Shown here one piece after another: positions 51,827 to 61,268 of a stretch of 64,000 nucleotides of DNA (within the stretch, counting starts at the first letter, position 1; every line of letters starts with the position of its first letter). The stretch comes from Stenotrophomonas africana (GTDB lineage Bacteria > Pseudomonadota > Gammaproteobacteria > Xanthomonadales > Xanthomonadaceae), in contig NZ_JABEME010000004.1 of NCBI RefSeq assembly GCF_013004645.1, positions 124,001 through 188,000 of the forward strand, given 5' to 3'. The position numbers and the translations under genes are program-made. Under the pieces are notes generated by a model. That model made no database searches, had not been told where the DNA came from, and saw only the letters and a program-made list of their open reading frames with translations.

Positions 51827-53238
51827 ATGGCGATCAGTACGATCAGCACGCACAGCGCGATGACGATCTGGCTGCCGCGGTCCATCGCCGCGAAAACGAT
51901 CGGATCGTCATGCATGTCACCGCGATGAGAGACGATCCACATCCGGCTGATCCAGTACAGCAGGATCGGACACAGCAGCCACAGCAGTTTGGGGTTGCTG
52001 TAGAGCTCAAGGCTCTCGGGACTGTTGATGTAGAGCGCAAACACCAGGACGCCGATATAGCCGGCCGCCGCGCCCAGCGACTGTACCAGCGGCAGATCGG
52101 CCACGGAGTAGCCACGGCCGATGGCCATTTCCTTCCCATTGGCCAGTGCCGACGCCAGTTCGGTATAGCGCTTGAGCATGGCCAGGCTGAGGAACACGAA
52201 CATCGAGAAGGCCAGCAGCCAGAACGAGAGTTCCGAGCCGATCGCCACCGCGCCACCGATGATGCGCACGGTGTACAGCGCGGCCAGCATCACCACATCG
52301 ATCATCACGATGCGCTTGAGCTTCAGCGAGTAGCTCAAGGTCATCACGTAGTAGCAGAGCAGTACCAGCGCGAACTCGGCACTGCACACGAAGGCCAGCG
52401 CAAAGCCCGCCAGCGTGATCAGGGGGGCCAGCAACAGCCCATGCAGCAGCGGCAGCGTTCCGGCGGCGAAGGGACGCCGGCGCTTGCGCGGATGCATGCG
52501 GTCCGGGGTCAGGTCCAGCAGGTCGTTGAGCAGGTACACGCCGGACGCGCACAGGCCGAAGGCCAGGAAAGCCACGCCGGCGTCGATGACCGAGGCCGGG
52601 TCGAGGAAGCGGTGCGCGGTCAGCAGCGGTACCAGCACCAGCAGGTTCTTCAGCCACTGGTAGACGCGCAGCGCCTTGACCCAGGTCAGCAGGCCACCGT
52701 TCTGCGACGGCAGGTGGGCCAGCACCTCGGTCTGCCTGGACGCCGCGCGGACGAGCCCCGCACCGTTGTTGACCACGATCGCACCACCGGCATGCGCCCA
52801 CACCTTCAGGTCGACCTGGCCGTTGCCCATGTAGTCGAAGCCGCGCTCACCGAAGCGTTCGGCCAGCGCATGGCCCTTGTTGCTACCGGACAGGTTGGTG
52901 TGGCCATCGCTGGCCATGACTTCCTCGAACAGGCCCAGGTGGTCGGCGATGGGCTGCACCAGCAGGCGGTCCGAGGCGGTGCACAGCACGCGCGGCCGCT
53001 GCGTGGTGGTGCGCAGGATCTCCAGCACACGCTCGTCATAGGGCAGGGTCTGTGCCGGCAGCTGCACGCGCGAGGCCAGCTGGCGCTTCACGTAGGCCTT
53101 GCCACGCAGCAACCAGAACGGAACCAGGAACAGGTAGAGCGGGTTGTGGGCCAGCAGCGCCAACAGCGATTCGTACAGGATGTCCGAGCGAAGCAGGGTG
53201 CCGTCGAGGTCGACGCAGAGGGCGCGTGGCGTGGTCAC
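51823..53238 (-). CDS. HAD phosphatase-UbiA prenyltransferase fusion (polyprenyl-P phosphoribosyltransferase candidate)
   Basis: A 471-aa protein. Residues 1-185 are a HAD hydrolase (DLDGT with Asp10 and Asp12; GNGQVDLKVW at the Mg loop), residues 190-471 a UbiA-fold membrane prenyltransferase with eight TM segments and the prenyl-diphosphate motif N238-D-x-x-D-x3-D246 and GRGYSVADLPL. Rv3806c of M. tuberculosis, a UbiA protein, puts 5-phosphoribose onto decaprenyl phosphate. The HAD domain could then remove the 5-phosphate. It is the first gene of an operon with dprE1/dprE2 homologues. ATG 53238 starts at the HAD core. Confidence 0.87.
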   Translation of the reverse strand: MTTPRALCVDLDGTLLRSDILYESLLALLAHNPLYLFLVPFWLLRGKAYVKRQLASRVQLPAQTLPYDERVLEILRTTTQRPRVLCTASDRLLVQPIADHLGLFEEVMASDGHTNLSGSNKGHALAERFGERGFDYMGNGQVDLKVWAHAGGAIVVNNGAGLVRAASRQTEVLAHLPSQNGGLLTWVKALRVYQWLKNLLVLVPLLTAHRFLDPASVIDAGVAFLAFGLCASGVYLLNDLLDLTPDRMHPRKRRRPFAAGTLPLLHGLLLAPLITLAGFALAFVCSAEFALVLLCYYVMTLSYSLKLKRIVMIDVVMLAALYTVRIIGGAVAIGSELSFWLLAFSMFVFLSLAMLKRYTELASALANGKEMAIGRGYSVADLPLVQSLGAAAGYIGVLVFALYINSPESLELYSNPKLLWLLCPILLYWISRMWIVSHRGDMHDDPIVFAAMDRGSQIVIALCVLIVLIAI

Positions 53239-53355
53239 TGCGGACGTGCCTCTTGGCAGAGAATGGCGTGATGCTGCATGTACTTCCCTTTCTGCACAGT
53301 TCGGTTCGGCCTGAATGATAAGGGAAGCGCCAGGGGCACGCAGCGTTGCGCGTCC

Positions 53356-54342
53356 TCACTCACCTGGTTGGCCCACGGGCCCGGCCCTCAGCTCAAGCGC
53401 GAGCATGGCCAGCATGCCTACCAACACTGCCAGCCAGAGGCTGACCAGCCGGATGCCGATGGCCACGGTCAGGGCGATCTCCGTGGGAACGCCGGTGGCG
53501 GCCAGCATCAGCACGATGGCGGCCTCGGTGGTACCCACTCCACCGGGTACGAACGAGAGCGCCCCGACCAGCATGGCCAGCGGGTATATTCCCAGCGCCA
53601 GTGGCCACGGCAGGGCAATACCCAGGGCTTGGCACAGCAGGTCAAAGGCCGCTGCGGTCAGCAGCCAGGCAGCGGCGCCCTGCAGGCTGGCGGGCAACAG
53701 CAAGCGCGCACGCAGCAACGGACCCAGTGCGCTGGCACCGCTTACCAGGAAATGACCGAGGCGGCGCAGTTGTGTACCCGGCAGGTGCTCGATGAACCGA
53801 TGCGCAGCACGCGCCAGCGGTAGCCAGCAGCCCAACAGAGCCAGCACCAGCAACACGCCAAGAATGAGGGTGGCGAGCACGCCGAACGCCGGAATCAGGT
53901 GCGCCGCACCGATCGCCAGCACGGTGATGACCAGCAGGTCCAGCGAGCGCTCGAAGATGAAGGTGGCCAGGGTGGCGCTGGCCGGAATGCCCTGCCAGCC
54001 GAAATAGCGGATGCGCAGCAGCTCGCCGGCCTTGCCGGGAGAGGCGGTGAAGGCAAAGCCCGCGAGGTAGGCCAGCGCGCCCCGGGCCCAGCTCTGCGGG
54101 CGTAGGCGCTGCGCGGCGAGCACCGCGCGCCATCGCTGATAGCGGAACACGTAGCTGGCCAGCACCAGCGCGCTGCACAGGGCCAGTGTGCTGGCATGGT
54201 CCGCCAGCTGCGAAAGGATGTTGCGGTCGCGGTCGATGTACCAGAGGACCGCCAGGTAGGCCGCTGCCGTGGCAGCGACCCACAATCCTGCGCGTCCCCG
54301 GCGAACCGGCTTCACCGGCGCCGGGGACGTGCAGCCGGACAT
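53356..54342 (-). CDS. Flippase-like membrane protein (LPG synthase TM-domain family)
   Basis: A 328-aa protein with about eight TM segments; [35 protein letters not shown] and [19 protein letters not shown] are the three landmarks of the UPF0104/AglD-like domain. There is no soluble aminoacyl-transferase part, so it is not a full MprF. Related stand-alone proteins are proposed lipid or polyprenyl-sugar flippases. It starts inside the etfA stop (shared base at 54342), so it is in the etf operon. The 117-bp gap to the HAD-UbiA gene shows nothing else. Confidence 0.83.
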   Translation of the reverse strand: MSGCTSPAPVKPVRRGRAGLWVAATAAAYLAVLWYIDRDRNILSQLADHASTLALCSALVLASYVFRYQRWRAVLAAQRLRPQSWARGALAYLAGFAFTASPGKAGELLRIRYFGWQGIPASATLATFIFERSLDLLVITVLAIGAAHLIPAFGVLATLILGVLLVLALLGCWLPLARAAHRFIEHLPGTQLRRLGHFLVSGASALGPLLRARLLLPASLQGAAAWLLTAAAFDLLCQALGIALPWPLALGIYPLAMLVGALSFVPGGVGTTEAAIVLMLAATGVPTEIALTVAIGIRLVSLWLAVLVGMLAMLALELRAGPVGQPGE

Positions 54343-55280
54343 TACAGCGCCTTTTCCAGCTCCGGCAGGATCGCAAACAGATCCCCCACCAGGCCGATAT
54401 CGGCAATTTCAAAGATCGGCGCATCACCGTCCTTGTTGATTGCGACAATCGTGCCGGCATCCTTGATGCCGGTCAGGTGCTGGATGGCACCACTGATGCC
54501 GACGGCCACGTACAGTTCCGGCGCGATGATCTTGCCGGTCTGGCCAACCTGCAGGTCGCTGGGCACGTAGCCGGCATCGACGGCGGCGCGCGAGGCACCG
54601 ACAGCGGCACCGAGTTTGTCGGCCAGCTGGAAGATCACCTTGAAGTTCTCTTCCGAGCCGACGCCGCGGCCGCCAGAGACCACGCGCTTGGCGCTCTGCA
54701 GATCCGGGCGGTCGCTGGCACCGGCGGCCAGGCCGACGAAGCGGGTGTGGGTCGGCAGCGCGGCGTCGACGCTCGCCGCTTCAATGGCGGCGCTGCCGCC
54801 CTGGGCGGCTTCCGGCCAGGAGGCCGCGCGCACAGTGGCGACCACGATCTGGTCGGCCGGGGCTTCCACAGTGATGATCGCGTTGCCGGCGTAGATCGGG
54901 CGCTTGAAGGTGTGGCTGCCTTCGACGGTCATCAGGTCGGAGACCTGGTTGACGCCGAGCAGGGCCGCCACGCACGGCATGAGGTCCTTGCCGAAGGTGG
55001 TCGACGGGCCGAACACATGGGTGTAGCCCTTGGCCAGCTGCGCGATCTGCGGTGCCAGTACCTGGGCGATGGCCTGCGCGTTGGCGGCGTTGGCAACGGT
55101 CAGGACCTTGGCGACGCCGGCGATCTTCGCGGCTTCGGCGGCAACGCCGGCCGGGTCGGCGGCCAGCACCACCACATCGATGCTGGCACCGCTGATGGCG
55201 GCGGCGGCACTGATGGTCTTGGCGGTGGCGGCGTTGAGCTTGCCGTCGTGGTGCTCGGCGATGACGAGAATCTTGCTCAT
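54342..55280 (-). CDS. etfA: Electron transfer flavoprotein alpha subunit
   Basis: A 312-aa protein. It has the N-terminal [16 protein letters not shown] and the C-terminal FAD-binding domain [54 protein letters not shown]. With EtfB it passes electrons from acyl-CoA dehydrogenases to ETF-ubiquinone oxidoreductase. It starts at the etfB stop with one shared base. In xanthomonads etfA/etfB mark the other edge of the LPS locus. Confidence 0.95.
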   Translation of the reverse strand: MSKILVIAEHHDGKLNAATAKTISAAAAISGASIDVVVLAADPAGVAAEAAKIAGVAKVLTVANAANAQAIAQVLAPQIAQLAKGYTHVFGPSTTFGKDLMPCVAALLGVNQVSDLMTVEGSHTFKRPIYAGNAIITVEAPADQIVVATVRAASWPEAAQGGSAAIEAASVDAALPTHTRFVGLAAGASDRPDLQSAKRVVSGGRGVGSEENFKVIFQLADKLGAAVGASRAAVDAGYVPSDLQVGQTGKIIAPELYVAVGISGAIQHLTGIKDAGTIVAINKDGDAPIFEIADIGLVGDLFAILPELEKAL

Positions 55281-56026
55281 TACAGCAGCCCCTTCTGCTT
55301 GAGTGCGGCAACCAGTTCGGCCGCGTCCTTGACCATCACGCCCTTGCTGCGCTTGGACGGCGCGGCGTAGTGGGTGGTCTTGAAGGTGTCGGCGGCGTCA
55401 ACACCGAGATCGGCCAGCTGCAGGGTTTCCAGCGGCTTGGCCTTGGCCTTCATGATGTCCGGCAGCTTGATGAAGCGCGGTTCGTTCAGGCGCAGGTCGG
55501 TGGTGACCACCGCCGGCAGGTCCACTTCCAGCGTTTCCAGGCCGGCGTCGACTTCACGGGTCACCGTGGCCTTGCCGTCGGCAATCTCGAGCTTGCTGGC
55601 AAAGGTCGCCTGCGGGCGGCCCCACAGCGTGGCCAGCATCTGGCCGGTCTGGTTGGCGTCGTCGTCAATGGCCTGCTTGCCGAGGATCACCAGATCCGGC
55701 TGTTCCTTCTCGATCAGCTTGAGCAGGGTGCGCGACGCGGTCAGCGGCTGGATGGCCTGGTCGGTGACGACGTGGATGGCACGGTTGGCGCCCATGGCAA
55801 GGCCGTTGCGCAGGTGCGCCTGGGCATCGGCCGGGGCGATGGTGGCGACCACCACTTCGCTGGCGATGCCCTTGTCGCGCAGGCGCAGGGCTTCTTCCAG
55901 CGCGATTTCATCGAAAGGGTTGGGCGACAGCTTGACGCCGTCGGTGACCACGCCGGAACCGTCCGGCTTGACCTGAATGCGGACGTTGTAGTCCACCACG
56001 CGCTTGTACGCGACGAGGATTTTCAT
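55280..56026 (-). CDS. etfB: Electron transfer flavoprotein beta subunit
   Basis: A 248-aa protein: [41 protein letters not shown], the AMP-binding region and [26 protein letters not shown] (recognition loop). It binds AMP and partners EtfA. ATG 56026 begins the canonical N-terminus. A single SMAG unit lies 17 bp upstream, in the leader. The 286-bp gap to rmlB holds both divergent promoters and no gene. Confidence 0.95.
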   Translation of the reverse strand: MKILVAYKRVVDYNVRIQVKPDGSGVVTDGVKLSPNPFDEIALEEALRLRDKGIASEVVVATIAPADAQAHLRNGLAMGANRAIHVVTDQAIQPLTASRTLLKLIEKEQPDLVILGKQAIDDDANQTGQMLATLWGRPQATFASKLEIADGKATVTREVDAGLETLEVDLPAVVTTDLRLNEPRFIKLPDIMKAKAKPLETLQLADLGVDAADTFKTTHYAAPSKRSKGVMVKDAAELVAALKQKGLL

Positions 56027-56042
56027 CTGCTGCTCGATCCTT

Positions 56043-56064
56043 GTAGTGCCGGCCACCGGCCGGC
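56043..56064. repeat. Single SMAG unit in the etfB leader
   Basis: GTAGT followed by GCCGGCC and GGCCGGC (7-bp arms, 3-nt loop). The GTAG header is intact. It sits 17 bp from the etfB start codon, so its hairpin would be within the 5' untranslated region. Confidence 0.7.
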
Positions 56065-56312
56065 TCACAGTTGCGGAGAACGCCCGGTTCTGGAACAGCA
56101 ACCGGTTCGGGGGTGGGATCCCGATTCTAGCCGGCTTGAAGGCACCATGCGAATGCGTATGGTTATGCTGCGGCGCGGCAAAAACATGCCCGTTCCGGTG
56201 TTCCGTTCACGTCACGCAGGCAGTCGTGAAGGCCATCGGCATGTATCCTGTGCCGCTGTGTCGGGGCGCTCATGGGCGCTCCTTGGATGAATTTCGATCA
56301 GGAGAACAGGTA

Positions 56313-57368
56313 GTGCCCACATGGCTTGTCACCGGCGGCGCCGGATTCATTGGCGGTAACTTCGTTCTCGAGGCCGTCGCGCGCGGCGTCAAGGTCATCA
56401 ACCTCGATGCGCTGACCTACGCCGGCAACCTGAAGACCCTGTCCAGCCTGGACGGCAACCCGAATCATGTGTTCGTGCAAGGGGACATCGGCGACCAGGC
56501 GCTCGTCACCCGCCTGCTGGCCGAGCACCGGCCGGACGCCGTGCTCAACTTTGCCGCCGAGAGCCACGTGGATCGCTCCATCGACGGCCCGGGAGCGTTC
56601 ATCCAGACCAACGTGGTGGGCACCCTGGGCCTGCTGGAAGCGGTGCGCGACTACTGGAAGGCGCTGCCGGCCGAACAGGGCGCGGCCTTCCGCTTCCTGC
56701 ACGTGTCCACCGACGAGGTGTACGGCACCCTGGGTGAGACCGGCAAGTTCAGCGAAACCACGCCGTATGCTCCGAATTCCCCATATTCGGCGTCGAAGGC
56801 CGCTTCGGACCATCTGGTCCGTGCCTTCCACCACACCTACGGGCTGCCGGTGCTGACCACCAACTGCTCCAACAACTACGGCCCGTATCATTTCCCCGAG
56901 AAGCTGATCCCGCTGGTGATCGCCAAGGCGCTGGCCGGCGAGCCGCTGCCGGTGTACGGCGATGGCAAGCAGGTGCGCGACTGGCTGTTCGTGTCCGACC
57001 ACTGCGAAGCGATCCGCACCGTGCTGGCCAAGGGCCAGGTCGGCGAGACCTACAACGTCGGCGGCAATTCGGAAAAGCAGAACATCGAAGTGGTGCAGGC
57101 CATCTGCGCACTGCTGGACCAACGCCGCCCGCGCGCGGACGGCCAGCCGCGCAGCAGCCAGATCACCTACGTCACCGACCGCCCGGGCCATGACCGCCGT
57201 TACGCGATCGATGCCTCCAAGCTGAAGAACGACCTGGGCTGGGAACCGGCCTACACCTTCGAGCAGGGCATCACCTTCACCGTTGACTGGTACCTGGACA
57301 ACCAGGAATGGGTCAACGGCGTGCTCGACGGCAGCTACCGTCTGCAGCGCATCGGCACCGCGGCCTGA
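56313..57368 (+). CDS. rmlB: dTDP-glucose 4,6-dehydratase
   Basis: A 351-aa extended [14 protein letters not shown] (NAD loop), [25 protein letters not shown] (active-site Thr-Asp-Glu), and Tyr158-x3-Lys162 in SPYSASK. It makes dTDP-4-keto-6-deoxyglucose, the second step to dTDP-L-rhamnose. GTG 56313 follows GGAG at 56301 and directly precedes the NAD loop. First gene of rmlBACD. Confidence 0.95.
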   Translation: MPTWLVTGGAGFIGGNFVLEAVARGVKVINLDALTYAGNLKTLSSLDGNPNHVFVQGDIGDQALVTRLLAEHRPDAVLNFAAESHVDRSIDGPGAFIQTNVVGTLGLLEAVRDYWKALPAEQGAAFRFLHVSTDEVYGTLGETGKFSETTPYAPNSPYSASKAASDHLVRAFHHTYGLPVLTTNCSNNYGPYHFPEKLIPLVIAKALAGEPLPVYGDGKQVRDWLFVSDHCEAIRTVLAKGQVGETYNVGGNSEKQNIEVVQAICALLDQRRPRADGQPRSSQITYVTDRPGHDRRYAIDASKLKNDLGWEPAYTFEQGITFTVDWYLDNQEWVNGVLDGSYRLQRIGTAA

Positions 57369-57384
57369 AAACCCAGGAGACCTC

Positions 57385-58272
57385 ATGACCCAGCGCAAGG
57401 GCATCATCCTCGCCGGCGGCTCCGGCACCCGGCTGTATCCGATCACCAAGGGCGTCAGCAAACAGCTGCTGCCGGTGTATGACAAACCCATGATCTACTA
57501 CCCGCTCAGCGTGCTGATGCTGGCGGGCATCCGTGAAGTGCTGATCATCAACACGCCGCACGAGCAGGCGCTGTTCCAGCAGCTGCTCGGCGACGGCTCG
57601 CAGTGGGGCATGGACATCCAGTACGCCGTGCAGCCCAGCCCCGATGGCCTGGCCCAGGCCTACCTGATCGGTCGTGATTTCGTCGCCGGCAAGCCGAGCT
57701 GCCTGGTGCTGGGTGACAACATCTTCCATGGCCATGGCCTGCGCGAAGTGCTGCGCAACGCTGACCAGCGCGAGCAGGGCGCGACCGTGTTCGGTTACTG
57801 GGTCAATGACCCGGAACGCTACGGCGTGGCCGAGTTCGACAAGGACGGCAAGGTCATCGACCTGGTCGAGAAACCGGAGAATCCGCGATCGAACTACGCG
57901 GTCACCGGCCTGTACTTCTACGACGGCAATGCCAGTGACTATGCGGCTGAGCTCAAGCCGTCGCCGCGTGGCGAGCTGGAGATCACCGATCTGAACCAGC
58001 GCTACCTGCGTGAAGGCCACCTGCATCTGGAGGCGCTCGGCCGTGGCTACGCCTGGCTCGATACCGGCACCCACCAGTCGCTGCTGGAGGCATCCAACTT
58101 CATCGAGACCATCCAGACCCGTCAGGGCCTGCAGGTCTGCTGCCCGGAAGAAATCGCGTTTGGCAAGGGATGGATCACCGCCGAGCAGCTGGAAGCACTG
58201 GCTGCACCGCTGATCAAGAATGGCTACGGCCAGTACCTGCACAAGCTCGCCCTGCGTGGAGTCGTTCCGTGA
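57385..58272 (+). CDS. rmlA: Glucose-1-phosphate thymidylyltransferase
   Basis: A 295-aa nucleotidyltransferase: [52 protein letters not shown] and [14 protein letters not shown]. It joins dTTP and glucose-1-phosphate into dTDP-glucose. 16 bp after rmlB with a GGAG site; the stop overlaps the GTG start of rmlC. Confidence 0.95.
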   Translation: MTQRKGIILAGGSGTRLYPITKGVSKQLLPVYDKPMIYYPLSVLMLAGIREVLIINTPHEQALFQQLLGDGSQWGMDIQYAVQPSPDGLAQAYLIGRDFVAGKPSCLVLGDNIFHGHGLREVLRNADQREQGATVFGYWVNDPERYGVAEFDKDGKVIDLVEKPENPRSNYAVTGLYFYDGNASDYAAELKPSPRGELEITDLNQRYLREGHLHLEALGRGYAWLDTGTHQSLLEASNFIETIQTRQGLQVCCPEEIAFGKGWITAEQLEALAAPLIKNGYGQYLHKLALRGVVP

Positions 58273-58826
58273 AAGTGATTGAAACCAAGTTGCCCGGCTG
58301 TGTGGTGATCGAGCCGGCCGTGTTCGGCGATGCCCGTGGTTACTTCTTCGAAACCTGGAACGCCGAGCGCTTCGCTGCGCTGGGCCTGCCGGATCGCTTT
58401 GTGCAGAGCAATGTTTCCACCTCGGCGCAGGGCGTGCTGCGCGGCCTGCACTACCAGTGGCCGCGGCCGCAGGGCAAGCTGGTCAGCGTGCTGGAAGGCG
58501 AGGTCTATGACGTGGCCGTCGACATCCGTCGCGGTTCGCCGACCTTCGGCCAGTGGGAAGCGGTGGTGCTGAGCGCGGAGAACAAGAAGCAGTTCTGGAT
58601 TCCGGAGGGCTTCGCCCACGGCTTTGCTGTGCTGTCCGAACGCGCGGTGTTCAGCTACCTGTGTACTGAGGTCTACCTCAAGGACTTCGATGCCGGCGTG
58701 CGCTGGAACGATGCAGACATCGCCGTGGACTGGCCGGTCAGTGCACCGACGCTGTCGGCCAAGGACGAGAACGCCCCCTTCCTGAAGGACATCGCTGAAG
58801 ACCGCCTGCCGGTCTACGTGCCATGA
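58269..58826 (+). CDS. rmlC: dTDP-4-dehydrorhamnose 3,5-epimerase
   Basis: A 185-aa cupin: [43 protein letters not shown] (catalytic His in GLHYQ) and [18 protein letters not shown] 58269 overlaps the rmlA stop (GTGA), and the stop overlaps rmlD (ATGA). Standard length. Confidence 0.95.
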   Translation: MKVIETKLPGCVVIEPAVFGDARGYFFETWNAERFAALGLPDRFVQSNVSTSAQGVLRGLHYQWPRPQGKLVSVLEGEVYDVAVDIRRGSPTFGQWEAVVLSAENKKQFWIPEGFAHGFAVLSERAVFSYLCTEVYLKDFDAGVRWNDADIAVDWPVSAPTLSAKDENAPFLKDIAEDRLPVYVP

Positions 58827-59728
58827 CGGTTCTGGTATTCGGCGGCAACGGCCAGGTCGGCCAGGAGCTGCTGCGCGCGCTGGCGCCGCTGGGCAAGGTG
58901 GTCGCGACCACCCGCAGCGGCGTCCTGCCCGATGGCAGCGCCTGCGAAACCGCCGATTTCGGCCAGCCGGACAGCTTACCGGCCCTGCTTGACCGGCTGC
59001 AGCCGTCAATCGTGGTCAATGCGGCCGCCTACACCGCCGTCGACCGTGCCGAACAGGAGGTCGACGCCGCCTTTGCGGCCAACGCGCAGGCGCCGGGCGT
59101 GATCGCACGCTGGTGTGCGGCGCATGGCGTGCCGTTCGTGCATTACTCCACCGATTATGTGTTCGATGGACAGGGCACCGCCCCGTACCGTGAGGACGAA
59201 CCGACCGCGCCGCTGGGTGTCTACGGCATCAGCAAGCGTGATGGTGAGGACGCCGTACGGGCGGCGGCAGGACGCCACCTGATCTTCCGCACGGCATGGG
59301 TGTATGCCTCGCATGGTGCGAATTTCCTCCGCACCATGCTGCGTGTCGGCGCCGAGCGGGAGCAGTTGCGTGTGGTAGCTGACCAGGTGGGTACGCCGAC
59401 GCCGGCGGCGCTGATCGCCGATGTCACCGCGCAGGCACTGCAGCATCCGGGCCAGTTGTCGGGCACCTGGCACCTGACCGCCAGTGGCCAGACCAGCTGG
59501 CATGGCTTTGCCGAGGCGATTTTTGCCGAGGCGCTGGCGACGGGCGTGTTGACGAAGGTGCCCGCCGTCGAGGCGATTCCCAGCTCAGAGTATCCGACGC
59601 CCGCCAAGCGCCCGGCCTGGTCGGTGCTGGACAACCGTCGGTTGCAGCAGGATTTCGGCATCGTGCTGCCGACGTGGCAAGACGGCCTGTCGCGCGTGAT
59701 CGGCGAGGTCGCTGCGGCCCGCGGCTGA
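58823..59728 (+). CDS. rmlD: dTDP-4-dehydrorhamnose reductase
   Basis: A 301-aa SDR: VFGGNGQVGQEL, NAAAYTAVDRAE, STDYVFDGQGTAPYREDEPTAPLGVYGISKRDGE (Tyr-x3-Lys) and FRTAWVY. It finishes dTDP-L-rhamnose, the likely precursor for the RgpF/WbsX rhamnan O-chain. Last enzyme of the rmlBACD operon. Confidence 0.95.
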   Translation: MTVLVFGGNGQVGQELLRALAPLGKVVATTRSGVLPDGSACETADFGQPDSLPALLDRLQPSIVVNAAAYTAVDRAEQEVDAAFAANAQAPGVIARWCAAHGVPFVHYSTDYVFDGQGTAPYREDEPTAPLGVYGISKRDGEDAVRAAAGRHLIFRTAWVYASHGANFLRTMLRVGAEREQLRVVADQVGTPTPAALIADVTAQALQHPGQLSGTWHLTASGQTSWHGFAEAIFAEALATGVLTKVPAVEAIPSSEYPTPAKRPAWSVLDNRRLQQDFGIVLPTWQDGLSRVIGEVAAARG

Positions 59729-59741
59729 GGTAGCGCAGGCA

Positions 59742-59784
59742 AAGGGGCGTGTCCGTGAACAGGGTTCGCGACGCGCCTTTTTCT
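59742..59784 (+). terminator. Imperfect terminator after rmlD
   Basis: A GGGGCGTGTCCG arm and a CGCGACGCGCC arm make an imperfect GC stem and are followed by TTTTTCTTT. It may end most rml transcripts before the next gene, which begins 65 bp later. Confidence 0.45.
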
Positions 59785-59848
59785 TTGACAGCTCCTGCAA
59801 ATGGCTCCACCATCGCGCGGCGCATTCATCGTCGACGAGAAGGAATTC

Positions 59849-61216
59849 ATGAGCAGAGCGTGCACTGCGCCCGCCGCAAGGAATGGATGGTCCCCACTGG
59901 CTGTGGCCGCCGGTGTAGCAGTGATGGCGCTGTTGGTGCGCCTGCTCTACGTGCAGTTCTTCAGCACGCCGATGCCCTTCTGGGACCAGTGGGACGGAGA
60001 AGGCGCCACTGCACTGCAGCCCTGGTTGAACGGGACGCTGCAGTGGAGCACGTTGCTGACGCCGCATAACGAGCATCGCATCCTGCCGACCCGTCTGGTG
60101 GCACTGCTGTCCTATCTGCTGACCGGACAGTGGAACAACGTCTACGAAGCACGCATCAGCGCGCTGGTGTTCTGCTTCATTCCCGCGCTGCTGGTCTGGT
60201 ACGCGCTGCGGGACGCCGCAGCGGCCAACGGACGCCGGCTGCTGGTCGCCTTTGCACTGCTGATGTCGGTCCTGCCGTTTGCCTGGCAGAACTTCCTGGT
60301 CGGGTTCCAGAGCCAGTTCTACTTCCTCATTCTGTCCAGCATTGCCGCCGTTGGACTGGCTGCGCGCCATCATCAGAGCATTCCTGCGCTGCTGGCGGCC
60401 ATCGCGCTGAGCGTTCTGGCCGCCACCACCATGGCCTCGGGCATGCTGACGGCCGTCGCGGTCGGCATCACCTGCGTGATCGCCTGCCTGTGCCTGCCTG
60501 GCCAGCGCACTCCGGCAATCTGTGCGACGGCGGTACTGGCGGTGTTGGCGATCGTTGCCTATCGCTCGATTCCCGTCATCGATGGTCACGGCATGCTACG
60601 TGCACAGTCGCTGGCGGAGCTGTTGCTGGCGGCAACGCATACCCTGGCGTGGCCGGCACGCTCGAACTGGGCGGTCATCATCGTATGGTTGCCCGGTGTG
60701 GTGATGATCGCGCGCATGCTGCTGCGCAGGCAGGCGAGCAGGACCGATCTGGTGATGGCTGGCCTGTGCATCTGGACAGCGCTGCAGGGCGTGGCGATTG
60801 CCTACGGTCGCGGCCATGAGATGCGTGTTCCTGCATCGCGCTACACCGAACTGTTCGTACCTGGGCTGTTCGCCAATGCGTGGTTTGCACTGCAGCTCTG
60901 GAACCTGCTGCCCGCGTCGCGGATGCGCCACGCAGCGCGTACCGCAGTGGTCCTGTTCACGCTGCTGGTGGTGGTGGCGCCGCTGAGCCAGGTGGGCAAG
61001 GACGTCCGCAAGATCCGTGAGTTCGCTGCGGACTGCCGGGTACAGCAGGCCAATGCGGTGCGTTATCTGGTCACCGGCGATCCGGCTGCGCTGGACGTCG
61101 GCGAGTTCGAGCTGCCGTACCCGGATGCGGCGAAGCTGAAGGCCCAGCTGGATGATCCGAAGCTGCGCGCGATTCTGCCGGTGAAAGTCGATCCGTCGGT
61201 ATCCGGCGACCGATGA
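59849..61216 (+). CDS. Polytopic membrane protein, GT-C-like
   Basis: A 455-aa protein with about ten TM segments. The first loop reads FWDQWDGEGATALQPWLNGTLQWSTLLTPHNEHRILPTRL: acidic residues and NEHR right after TM1, as in GT-C glycosyltransferases. The C-terminus is a short soluble tail (VRKIREFAADCRVQQANAV). Function unknown; location suggests transfer of a lipid-linked sugar to the envelope polysaccharide. ATG 59849 has AAGGA six bases upstream. Convergent with xanB; a short hairpin (61225-61253) lies between. Confidence 0.75.
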   Translation: MSRACTAPAARNGWSPLAVAAGVAVMALLVRLLYVQFFSTPMPFWDQWDGEGATALQPWLNGTLQWSTLLTPHNEHRILPTRLVALLSYLLTGQWNNVYEARISALVFCFIPALLVWYALRDAAAANGRRLLVAFALLMSVLPFAWQNFLVGFQSQFYFLILSSIAAVGLAARHHQSIPALLAAIALSVLAATTMASGMLTAVAVGITCVIACLCLPGQRTPAICATAVLAVLAIVAYRSIPVIDGHGMLRAQSLAELLLAATHTLAWPARSNWAVIIVWLPGVVMIARMLLRRQASRTDLVMAGLCIWTALQGVAIAYGRGHEMRVPASRYTELFVPGLFANAWFALQLWNLLPASRMRHAARTAVVLFTLLVVVAPLSQVGKDVRKIREFAADCRVQQANAVRYLVTGDPAALDVGEFELPYPDAAKLKAQLDDPKLRAILPVKVDPSVSGDR

Positions 61217-61268
61217 GCAGGGCCGGCGGGCCGTCGATGTCTGACTGCCCGCCGAAGGATCCACTGCG

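Noticed and set aside
53356..54342. MprF (lysyl-phosphatidylglycerol synthase)
   Set aside because: Only the membrane domain is present; the soluble aminoacyltransferase domain is missing, so a flippase-like name is safer.
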